Assembly (NCBI GenBank): GCA_016932965.1
Contig: JAFGBW010000074.1
Coordinates: forward strand, 1 to 20,485
DNA length: 20,485 nucleotides
Origin: Candidatus Auribacterota bacterium
GTDB lineage: Bacteria > Auribacterota > JAFGBW01
Reading direction: 5' to 3'
Shown: one piece after another, positions 7,341-14,717 of the stretch
Layout: every line of letters begins with the position of its first letter
Position numbering within the stretch: position 1 is the first letter of the stretch
The notes under the pieces: generated by a model
Database searches by the model: none
What the model was told of the DNA's origin: nothing
Seen by the model: only the letters and a program-made list of their open reading frames with translations
Position numbers and translations under genes: made by a program

Positions 7341-8201
7341 ATGGATCAGGCTGAACAATTAAGAACAATGAGGCAGGGAGACAAACTACATCAGGCTTCT
7401 GTTTCTACGGCCCGTATCACGGTGGTAACCGGCGGAAAAGGCGGTGTGGGTAAGAGCAACATCGCACTGAATCTGACTTTGGCTCTCTCCCATCTGGGGG
7501 AAAAGATCTGTCTGATTGACGCGGATTTCGGACTGGCTAATATCGACGTCTTATTGGGACTTAAACCCAAATTTCATATTGGTCATGTATTGAACGGGCA
7601 AAAATCTTTTGAGGAAATCCTCATGACCGGACCTGCAGGTGTCATGCTGATTCCGGCTGCCTCCGGTTTCAAGCACTTGGCTCAGATGTCCGATGATACT
7701 CTGCGTTTATTTGTGTCACAGATACGGCATTTGGGGCATCTTTTTCCGCATCTGATCATCGACACTGCGGCAGGGATTTCAAATGACGTGATGATGCTGT
7801 TAAAAATTGCGAATGAGATCATTGTTGTGGCTACTCCTGAACCCGCTTCTGTCACGGATTCATACGCTCTCATCAAATCGTTTAAACTGGAAGGAGGGAA
7901 GGCCAAGATCAAAATTCTTCTCAATATGTGTCAGACCGAAGACGAAGGCCTCATAGTGGGTAAACGGCTGCAGGAGATTTGTCTGAATTTTCTGGGCACA
8001 AAACCGGAATTCCTGGGTGTGATCAACCGGGATGAACAGATCATTAAAGCCATCCGGAATCAGAGAGCCTTCCTGGAGATGATGCCAGGATGCCTTGCTT
8101 CGAAGCAGGTAAAACAGATCGCCGTTCAGTTGAGATCCGATACGTTTGATAATAAGGAATTGGATGATTTTTATCAGTCTATGAAAGGTTCGTTTGCATG
8201 A
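7341..8201 (+). CDS. flhG: Flagellar number regulator FlhG (MinD/ParA-type ATPase)
   Basis: FlhG (also FleN, YlxH or MinD2) is a MinD-like ATPase that limits flagellar number and stimulates the FlhF GTPase through its N-terminal helix. That activating motif D-Q-A-E-Q-L-R is present at residues 2-8 when ATG 7341 is used. This favours 7341 over an upstream in-frame TTG at 7323, which would place extra residues ahead of the motif. The deviant Walker A, K-G-G-V-G-K-S, lies at 33-39, followed by L-I-D-A-D-F-G-L-A-N-I-D and the switch/Walker B region L-I-I-D-T-A-A-G-I-S. P-E-P-A-S-V-T-D-S-Y-A-L-I is also typical of FlhG. The 286-residue length is normal. The stop overlaps the next gene by ATGA. Confidence 0.93.
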   Translation: MDQAEQLRTMRQGDKLHQASVSTARITVVTGGKGGVGKSNIALNLTLALSHLGEKICLIDADFGLANIDVLLGLKPKFHIGHVLNGQKSFEEILMTGPAGVMLIPAASGFKHLAQMSDDTLRLFVSQIRHLGHLFPHLIIDTAAGISNDVMMLLKIANEIIVVATPEPASVTDSYALIKSFKLEGGKAKIKILLNMCQTEDEGLIVGKRLQEICLNFLGTKPEFLGVINRDEQIIKAIRNQRAFLEMMPGCLASKQVKQIAVQLRSDTFDNKELDDFYQSMKGSFA

Positions 8202-8482
8202 TTCTTTTTTCCACGCGTTTGACCTTGTATTTATGCGGAGCCTCTGGACTCATCAGTTTCATCATGACTGCAGTTAAAGCTTTTTCCGGAATCCGTGATT
8301 TTCACGGAGGCTGGGTAGAGTTTGGATCCTATATGGCAAACGGCCTGCTGGATTGCCTTTTTAATGGAACAATTGTTTTCTGTCTCACGGGACTTATCGC
8401 TTTACCGATACTGAATATCATCGAAAAAAAAATGCTGACCTTGGAGGCTCAGAAAAAATCTGAGAATAAAAAATCCGAGTAA
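8198..8482 (+). CDS. Small two-helix membrane protein of unknown function, coupled to flhG
   Basis: I do not recognise this 94-residue product. It shows a hydrophobic segment at about 8-28, a polar loop with a G-I-R-D-F-H-G-G-W run (31-39), a second hydrophobic segment at about 53-76 and a highly charged lysine/glutamate-rich tail (77-94) that probably stays in the cytoplasm. Its ATG overlaps the flhG stop (ATGA), so translation is very likely coupled and the gene belongs to the flagellar operon. It occupies the place where many other bacteria have fliA or a chemotaxis gene. A role in anchoring FlhG or in motility is suggested only by position. Confidence 0.7.
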   Translation: MILFSTRLTLYLCGASGLISFIMTAVKAFSGIRDFHGGWVEFGSYMANGLLDCLFNGTIVFCLTGLIALPILNIIEKKMLTLEAQKKSENKKSE

Positions 8483-8545
8483 TAAGCGTGAAAGTCATTT
8501 AATCCTTTTTTTAGTGCAGTCTGCATACCCTCCCCCCGTGTGCAA

Positions 8546-8564
8546 TGATGCCGTCTTGGCATCA
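8546..8564. repeat. 7-bp perfect inverted repeat (hairpin)
   Basis: TGATGCC at 8546-8552 pairs perfectly with GGCATCA at 8558-8564 around the 5-base loop GTCTT. It lies 64 bases after the last flagellar-operon gene. No U-tract follows at once (only TTTT some 13 bases later), so it is not a textbook intrinsic terminator. It may stabilise the mRNA 3' end or terminate weakly. Confidence 0.45.
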
Positions 8565-8698
8565 GCCTGATAGGAATTTTCGGAGTCTCTCCTTATGGAT
8601 TAGAAATCGATCTTGATTCTTCCTTTGATAATCATTATTCCTACTCAGGTTCTTTAGGGATAAAACCTGGAAGATATTCCGTTACGGTCCTTGGATGA
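8549..8698 (+). pseudogene. Coding-like relic without a start codon
   Basis: An open frame between TGA 8546-8548 and TGA 8696-8698 gives about 49 residues with protein-like composition. It includes G-I-F-G-V-S-P-Y-G-L-E-I-D-L-D and ends I-K-P-G-R-Y-S-V-T-V-L-G. The ending resembles the last strands of a small beta-sandwich (the PG-x-Y-x-V-T-V pattern common in carboxypeptidase-regulatory-like or PEGA-like domains). No ATG, GTG or TTG begins the frame and there is no ribosome-binding site. The simplest reading is the tail of a gene whose front was deleted. A chance open frame cannot be excluded. Confidence 0.3.
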
Positions 8699-8840
8699 GA
8701 TAATAAACCAAATATGAGTTAAGCAAGACTCAAGAAAAAAGCACAACTGACATAATAATGATCATCGAGAATTAAGAATTGAGACCCGGAGATTTAAATA
8801 AACAGGTAATAATTTAACCGGACAGGCGAGATTTTTCATC

Positions 8841-11810
8841 ATGAATACGAGAAGAAAACGATTATATTGTTACGGTATTTTTGTCCTTTTTATGTTTTTA
8901 GGCGCGGCCACAAGGATTTACGGAGCGTGGGATAACCGTTATACGGTTCATTCCGATGCAGGAATCGTTGGACTCATGGCAAAACATATTTCCGAGGCAA
9001 AAGATTTTCCCGTATTTTTTTATGGCCAGGCTTACATGGGAAGCCTGGAGGCTTATGTAACAGCTGGCGTATTTTTGCTGTTCGGAATTTCCGGATTCAC
9101 CCTCTGCCTGGGAACAGCGGTCTGCGGTTTTTTTATGCTGCCGTTATTGTATCTGTGGGCGAAGGATGCTGCAGGAAAAACAGCCGCCCTGGCGGCAACA
9201 GCGTATTGCCTTGTAGGGCCGGCTCATTTTTTTGTTTTCTCCTTCAATCCGCGCGGCGGCTATATGTTGACGCTTTGTTTCAGCGTGACCATCCTTTTTT
9301 TGACATGCCGATACCTTTTTTCTGAGATTCAGCAGAATAAAGTCACTGCCTTCAAATACGCAATACTCGGATGTGTCGCGGGATTGGCCTGGTGGACAAA
9401 CCAGCTGATCACTTCTACCCTTTTAACTTCTGCCATTTTATTTCTTGCGGTTCTAAACAGGAGGTTGTTTTGTCTGAGAATCCTTGTTCCGGTTTTCTCG
9501 GGTTTTATTGCCGGCAGTCTTCCATTCTGGTTATGGAATTACCAAAATGACTGGGGTACTTTTGCCTTTTTGAAATCTTTCGGCAGAACGGAATTCTTAA
9601 AAGGACTTGAACTTTTTTACGTGGAAAGGATCCCCAGTCTGCTCGACTTAACCTGGGGCTCTTCTTTAATGAGATGGATGCTGCTTGTGCTGTATGTCGC
9701 CGTGTTGGTGGTATTCACCAGGCAGATGTTTAAATGGATTAAAACAGGATGCAGCAGAAAATGGTTAAATGGAGCGGCGATTATTCTTTTTGTGCTGGTG
9801 TCATCGCTTGTCTTTTGCCGGTCTCATTTCGCGCTTTTCCGAACTCCAAAATATCTCCTGACCCTGGCTCCGGCTTTTGCAATCCTGGTCGGCATTTTCA
9901 TCTCTGAAATTGTCAAAAAGAGGAAAGGTATTCTGGCCGCATTCATGCTTATGCTTCCTTTTCTTTATCATCAGGTTGATTGTTTCATCCGTTATGGAAA
10001 GGCGGACCCTGCAGAAAAAAGCCAGCAGCAAGAAGCCGTTGAATTGGACCGGTTTTTTTATGCAAACCGCATTCCCGGCGCGTATGATTTATACGGGAAA
10101 CATTCTTTGAATTTCCTTCTGAAAGAAAAATACTGTTTCAGCGATATCCGCGGGGACCGTTATGCGCCGTATAACCGTTTCAATGAGATACAGGACTCTG
10201 TCTCAGTGTTGAATGATAATGCGGGTATTTCCCAACTCACTCTTTATGCAAAAGGGAAGAGTGCATGTCATAACCTGGGAGGGGTATGGTTGAAGTCCGT
10301 TTACCATGATTTCAAGCCGCCTGCAGAAGGATTGCACGAGATCCCTGTCAGGGAAATCAGGAGTATCACCGATTCAGGAGGGGAAGCGGTCACCAGTGTT
10401 CTGACCGACTGTAATGTCGATACGTTCTGGGAGGTGTCGGGAAACAGGGAAAATGAATGGATTGAAATTGAATTTGAATATCCGGTTCCTGCCAGTGCTC
10501 TTCGGTTGCTGTGTCCTCTTGAAAAAGTTCCGCAATACTGGGAACTCATGGGGAAAAACAGTGATGGCGAGTGGATAGTCCTCATGAAAGAAAGTATTAT
10601 TTATTATTATTTCTGGAACGGCCCAAGGCCGTACTGGAAAGGCCGGCATTTTCGTTTTGAATGCCGATGGGATCCCCAAACTGTTTCAGCCCTCCGTCTG
10701 ATCCGAACAAAAACACCCAGAAACATGCCCTGGCAGATAAGAGAACTGCAGGTATTTTCTCCCTCAAATGAAACCGTGTTGTCTGAAAAGGATGCCTTGC
10801 CGGAGCTTTTACAAATTCTGTCCCGGAATAAAATCAAACATCTTTATTGCGACCGCTGGGTTGCTAATGCCGTGTACCGTGAAACAAAAGGCAATATTTT
10901 GACTCCGCTGGATGAAGAAATTTTTGACCGAGTTATCCCTTTCCTTTCCTCTGACATCAGATTTTCACCGGATACGGGCGTATTGCTGAGGAAGGAAGAA
11001 ACGGATTTCTGCAGGCAATATTTTAAAGCCGCAGGATTCTCAATGCGTGAAACATCCATCGGACCTTGGATCCTTTTTGATTTTTCACCAGGATCATGGA
11101 AGATGGAATTTGAAAAGAATCAGAACCTTTATTGGGCCGGTTATCGTTTTCTTCTGAAAGAAAATCCGGAGGAGGCAGATAGAAAGGTGCGCAGGGCGCA
11201 ATCCATGCTGAAAAAGGGATTGATCCATGAAGCAGCAGAAGTTTTACAGATGGCATTGAAACACAGTGCATTATATCAGCCTGCATTGATCCTTCTGAAA
11301 GAGACCTTCATCAGTGAAAAATCCTTCAAGGAAGCTGAGAAAATCCAGTCCATTCTAAATTCCATGGTGCCGCAGTTCAAATATCCCCTGTTGTTTCAGG
11401 ATGGAATCATTTTTTTGGGGCTGACAATGGATAAAATGACGGCTGCTCCAGGAGAGGATGTCATTGTGAACTATTTCTGGCATGTGCCTGTTGATGTCGT
11501 GCCTTCAGAATACACGATGTTTATTCATTTCAAACATGGAAATGATTCTATTGTTCAGGATGATCATACGGTCTTGGAAAAAATTCCGGCGGATCATGTC
11601 CGGATTCAGCCGGTCAGGAAGACGTTCATGGAAAAAAGACGGATCACTTTTCCGATGAACAGTCCTTCAGGTGACTACAGGCTTCAATTGGGGCTTTTTG
11701 TAAATAAAACTGGTCGCCGTCAGGAAGTGAGGGGTACGGTTCCCGTGAATAACGAACGAGTCGCGACTTTGCCTCTGGTTTTTAAGGTCAATGAACGGAA
11801 ACAGCACTGA
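8841..11810 (+). CDS. GT-C type membrane glycosyltransferase fused to discoidin-like, TPR-like and beta-sandwich regions
   Basis: The 989-residue product starts with a multi-pass membrane region (about 8-390) typical of GT-C enzymes, which transfer sugars from polyprenyl-phosphate donors on the outer face of the inner membrane. The first extracytoplasmic loop carries H-S-D-A-G-I-V-G-L-M-A-K-H-I, then F-Y-G-Q-A-Y-M-G-S-L-E-A, matching the acidic donor-site loop of GT39/PMT-like enzymes. The soluble C-terminal half has a discoidin (F5/8C)-like segment at about 497-637 (T-D-C-N-V-D-T-F-W-E-V and a closing W-Q-I-R-E-L-Q-V-F), a helical repeat resembling TPR at about 765-845, and a beta-sandwich-like end at about 853-983 (A-A-P-G-E-D-V-I-V-N-Y-F-W, then S-G-D-Y-R-L-Q-L-G-L-F). 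The domain assignments after the membrane region are from pattern reading. The gene is convergent with the next one, their stops separated by six bases. Acceptor and sugar are unknown. Confidence 0.8.
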   Translation: MNTRRKRLYCYGIFVLFMFLGAATRIYGAWDNRYTVHSDAGIVGLMAKHISEAKDFPVFFYGQAYMGSLEAYVTAGVFLLFGISGFTLCLGTAVCGFFMLPLLYLWAKDAAGKTAALAATAYCLVGPAHFFVFSFNPRGGYMLTLCFSVTILFLTCRYLFSEIQQNKVTAFKYAILGCVAGLAWWTNQLITSTLLTSAILFLAVLNRRLFCLRILVPVFSGFIAGSLPFWLWNYQNDWGTFAFLKSFGRTEFLKGLELFYVERIPSLLDLTWGSSLMRWMLLVLYVAVLVVFTRQMFKWIKTGCSRKWLNGAAIILFVLVSSLVFCRSHFALFRTPKYLLTLAPAFAILVGIFISEIVKKRKGILAAFMLMLPFLYHQVDCFIRYGKADPAEKSQQQEAVELDRFFYANRIPGAYDLYGKHSLNFLLKEKYCFSDIRGDRYAPYNRFNEIQDSVSVLNDNAGISQLTLYAKGKSACHNLGGVWLKSVYHDFKPPAEGLHEIPVREIRSITDSGGEAVTSVLTDCNVDTFWEVSGNRENEWIEIEFEYPVPASALRLLCPLEKVPQYWELMGKNSDGEWIVLMKESIIYYYFWNGPRPYWKGRHFRFECRWDPQTVSALRLIRTKTPRNMPWQIRELQVFSPSNETVLSEKDALPELLQILSRNKIKHLYCDRWVANAVYRETKGNILTPLDEEIFDRVIPFLSSDIRFSPDTGVLLRKEETDFCRQYFKAAGFSMRETSIGPWILFDFSPGSWKMEFEKNQNLYWAGYRFLLKENPEEADRKVRRAQSMLKKGLIHEAAEVLQMALKHSALYQPALILLKETFISEKSFKEAEKIQSILNSMVPQFKYPLLFQDGIIFLGLTMDKMTAAPGEDVIVNYFWHVPVDVVPSEYTMFIHFKHGNDSIVQDDHTVLEKIPADHVRIQPVRKTFMEKRRITFPMNSPSGDYRLQLGLFVNKTGRRQEVRGTVPVNNERVATLPLVFKVNERKQH

Positions 11811-11816
11811 ACGTTC

Positions 11817-12992
11817 TCAATGGCCCAGATAACATTCCTTCATTTTTTTTTTGAATTCGGTGAAGGAAAATTTCTGTTCATACAGTTTCCTGGCATTTTC
11901 ACCAAGATTGCGGCGTAATGGTTCGTTTTCTATTGCCTGGATGATTCCCCGGGCGAAAGATTCAGGTTCGGGTTTGACCAGCAGGGCGGTATTTTCATCC
12001 ACGATCCAGCGGTTAGCCTTGATGTCCGTTGCGATAATGGTTTTTCCGGCTTTGAGATAATCCAGGAGTTTTAACGGCGTGTTCTCTCCTGAAATACGGG
12101 GAGACAGGAGAATGTCCGAAATGGATAATATTTCCGGTAATTTTTCCGGGGCTACTTTCCCTGTGAATGAAACATGATCCTGAACACCTTTTGTCCTGAG
12201 CCATTCCTTTTTTTTATTGATTTCTTCTTCGCTTCCGCCGATCACGATCCATTTTGCATTTGTACATCGGGTCAATACATGGGGAATGCTTTCAAATAAC
12301 AGATTGATTCCCTGGTAGATGGCAAATGAACCCACATACATAATCACGCATTCCCCGGATTTTATCTGCAGACGCTCCCGGACCCTATTTTCATTTTCCT
12401 TCCCGGATTCTATATCGGATGAAGGGGGGTCATGGATGGTGAATACGTTGTTTTTCAAACCGATAGACAGGGTCTGCTCTGCCAGTCCAGGTCCGGTTAC
12501 AATGATTGCATCAGCATGGCGGATAACGAATTTTTCCACGCAGCCGTATAACCATAATGCCGTATTTTTTATGTGATGACCTGCTTTGAGGTAGGAGGCA
12601 TAATCAGAATGTTTTTCAAAAACACATTTGCTCCCCCTGATTTTAGAGGCAAGATAGGCAATGATTCCTGCATCCTCCACTCCCACTATCACGTCATATC
12701 TTTTTTGGAATGACAATTGAAGAGCTTTGCATAGAAGGAAAAAATCAAGGACGAATTTTTTAAAGGAAATTCCGATGGGAAGGGATGTAATCCCAAACCA
12801 GTTAATCAGACGGTGGATTTTTACTTTTGGAATGATTTTGTCTTCTCCCACAGGCATGGTTATCAAATCAACGGAAAAACCCATTTCACTCAGGGTTTTC
12901 AAGTCGTATAGAACCCGTATGGGTGATCCGCGCCATTCAAAAAAAGGCTGCGGGGAAAGAAAAAGTACGGATGATTCGTTATGTTGAGTCAT
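11817..12992 (-). CDS. Glycosyltransferase, GT4-like (GT-B fold)
   Basis: This 391-residue cytoplasmic protein has the two-domain layout of GT4 glycosyltransferases, which move a sugar from a nucleotide donor to a lipid-linked or other acceptor. The N-terminal domain begins V-L-F-L-S-P-Q-P with a glycine-containing loop, and F-E-K-H-S-D-Y lies at 125-131. The C-terminal domain starts near C-V-I-M-Y-V-G-S-F and includes I-V-I-G-G-S, V-S-F-T-G-K-V and S-D-I-L-L-S-P-R. The donor-binding E-x7-E motif appears as E303-x7-D311 within G-E-N-T-P-L-K-L-L-D-Y-L, so the second acid is aspartate. It is the last gene of the leftward cluster, 58 bases after the autotransporter stop. On the minus strand AGGT lies a few bases upstream of the ATG, a weak ribosome-binding site. 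Confidence 0.88.
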   Translation of the reverse strand: MTQHNESSVLFLSPQPFFEWRGSPIRVLYDLKTLSEMGFSVDLITMPVGEDKIIPKVKIHRLINWFGITSLPIGISFKKFVLDFFLLCKALQLSFQKRYDVIVGVEDAGIIAYLASKIRGSKCVFEKHSDYASYLKAGHHIKNTALWLYGCVEKFVIRHADAIIVTGPGLAEQTLSIGLKNNVFTIHDPPSSDIESGKENENRVRERLQIKSGECVIMYVGSFAIYQGINLLFESIPHVLTRCTNAKWIVIGGSEEEINKKKEWLRTKGVQDHVSFTGKVAPEKLPEILSISDILLSPRISGENTPLKLLDYLKAGKTIIATDIKANRWIVDENTALLVKPEPESFARGIIQAIENEPLRRNLGENARKLYEQKFSFTEFKKKMKECYLGH

Positions 12993-13050
12993 TAAACTGA
13001 CCTGTAATGCATCAGGGACCGATGCTTCAGACGTCTAGCTGCCGGATCCA

Positions 13051-14652
13051 TCAATACCTGATTCCTACTTTGATGCTGTTTTCACCCATTCCACCGCTGT
13101 TTGTTAAAGAATAGGAAATCATTCCTGAAAAATTTCGATTGAAATCACATGAAACTCCCAAGGTGATGATCACGGCATTTTTTTCCGGAGAATAACCCGG
13201 CATCTCAAAACTGATTTCGCTGAAATTGACAAGCCCGGCTCTTACGCTTCTCTCTTCAGCCTGTGAATCTGATTCATAGCGGAATTTTCCGAAAAAATAC
13301 ATTTTCCCAAACGAATATTCTCTTTTATATTTTGCAAACAAACCGAGATGAACCATCATGGTTTTGATATCTTGACCATCATAAAACATGCTGGTTGAGA
13401 GCTGTCCTTCTTCAGCGTAACCGGCTAAATTGATTTCTTCAGAATCTATTCCGACAAACGGTCCTGCTTCAAATTGATCCTTGCGCAATAGATTCATGGA
13501 AATATCCATGGCCAGTCCAAATGAATCAGCTTGAGTATTGCCTGAGCATACCCTCTTGATTGACCCTAGACCAACGTGGCGATTGATTTCATCAAATTGG
13601 TAGGAACCTTTTGTCATAATGGCATCGAGGACAAGGCGTTTATAATTGAATTTGAAATAGAAAGACAGGAGTTTGGATTTGATCTGAAAATCACCAAGGT
13701 TGTTTCCGAAATCGCCGGTTTCATTGATCATTCCGAGAGCGATGCCGGCATCAATATTTTCAAGGATTCCGTACTCGATTCCAAAAGTTAATCCGGAATG
13801 ATTTCCGTCAGCAGAGACAGAAGTATCGCTTTCATCCAGTTCCAAGGTCTGTTTGTTCCAGGAGGCAAAAAAAGAAAACTGATCGGTATGATCTTTATCG
13901 GAAAAATCATTGATTGAATTCATGAGGTTTAAGTGATGTGACAGGATCAGGCTTTTTGGGAATTCAGGCAGAATGGATATGAGTTGAGGCGCCTCGATGA
14001 TGCTTTGGAAATATTGGGCGATAATTTTACTGGTCTTGAGTGAAAAATGGAGCGAGTCTATCAATATCGGATCATCGTTGAAACCATATGCTTCCGGATC
14101 CAGATACAGCTCATTCAAAAGGGAAAAAGTGTCTGCCATGATGAGATCAACGTGCAAAAACGCCAGTTTTTTTACCAGGTCTTGATTGAATCCGACAATG
14201 ATCTGATCGGCTCTGGCCGGACATTCATGAAGTGTCGGAACCAGGACGTATCTGGCTCCTGCCTGAATAAGGCTGTCCACACTGTCTGCAATATGATCAG
14301 CATGATGGCTCATGTCATTGATGCCTCCCCAGACAACATAAAGGCTGTCGGGGGAAGCTGTGCCGGCAATAGTTAAGTATTCCTCGATTCTGTCAAAAAC
14401 ATCCCATGACCTGTAACCCGGGACTGCCCAGTTTTCATAGATGTCATCTGCGCTGAACATGTTTGCCCTTAAGAAGGAAGGCCAGTTGACGGCAGAATCA
14501 ACCGGTCTTTCGGTGATTCTGTTGTAAACGGTTTCTGATGAAAGGCTGTCTCCGAAGACATAAAAACCTGAAAAATAATCAAGTGCAAAAGCATTATTGC
14601 CGCCTGATAACATCATGAACAGCACGGAGATCATTCGTATCGATTGTTTCAT
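13051..14652 (-). CDS. Autotransporter with GDSL esterase passenger domain
   Basis: The 533-residue protein has a signal peptide (hydrophobic 7-16, probable cleavage near A-F-A at 21-23), a GDSL/SGNH hydrolase domain (about 28-225) and a C-terminal part (about 255-533) rich in alternating strands, as in autotransporter beta-barrels, ending V-G-I-R-Y with an aromatic last residue. Catalytic blocks are visible: F-G-D-S-L with nucleophile S36; N-W-A-V-P-G-Y with G79; G-G-I-N-D with N112; and D-S-L-H giving D199 and H202. By comparison with EstA-type enzymes it should be displayed on the outer surface and cleave ester bonds; lipids or acyl groups on glycans are plausible substrates. It is the third of four leftward genes, 65 bases after the GT-C gene. 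A barrel end of Tyr rather than Phe is acceptable for outer-membrane proteins. Confidence 0.85.
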   Translation of the reverse strand: MKQSIRMISVLFMMLSGGNNAFALDYFSGFYVFGDSLSSETVYNRITERPVDSAVNWPSFLRANMFSADDIYENWAVPGYRSWDVFDRIEEYLTIAGTASPDSLYVVWGGINDMSHHADHIADSVDSLIQAGARYVLVPTLHECPARADQIIVGFNQDLVKKLAFLHVDLIMADTFSLLNELYLDPEAYGFNDDPILIDSLHFSLKTSKIIAQYFQSIIEAPQLISILPEFPKSLILSHHLNLMNSINDFSDKDHTDQFSFFASWNKQTLELDESDTSVSADGNHSGLTFGIEYGILENIDAGIALGMINETGDFGNNLGDFQIKSKLLSFYFKFNYKRLVLDAIMTKGSYQFDEINRHVGLGSIKRVCSGNTQADSFGLAMDISMNLLRKDQFEAGPFVGIDSEEINLAGYAEEGQLSTSMFYDGQDIKTMMVHLGLFAKYKREYSFGKMYFFGKFRYESDSQAEERSVRAGLVNFSEISFEMPGYSPEKNAVIITLGVSCDFNRNFSGMISYSLTNSGGMGENSIKVGIRY

Positions 14653-14717
14653 ATAACCTGTTTTCTAAAATGGTGATAACGCACTATTAATAAACGCATG
14701 AAATATTTTGTCATTGA

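Larger units (their letters stand above)
8483..8840. other. Gap without an intact gene between flagellar and glycan regions
   Basis: This 358-base stretch ends the flagellar operon and precedes the large glycosyltransferase gene. A run of seven T lies at about 8504-8510 without a convincing hairpin before it. A perfect inverted repeat sits at 8546-8564, a coding-like relic at 8549-8698, and an AT-rich stretch at about 8699-8820 may hold the promoter for the next gene. No clear -35/-10 pair stands out. Confidence 0.5.

Noticed and set aside
10301-10837. Several minus-strand open frames inside the large glycosyltransferase gene
   Set aside because: They are opposite-strand shadows of the 989-residue coding frame, which has coherent domains across this region.
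13576-14376. Plus-strand open frames opposite the GDSL autotransporter
   Set aside because: The minus-strand gene has a signal peptide, all catalytic blocks and a barrel end; the plus-strand frames show none of these.
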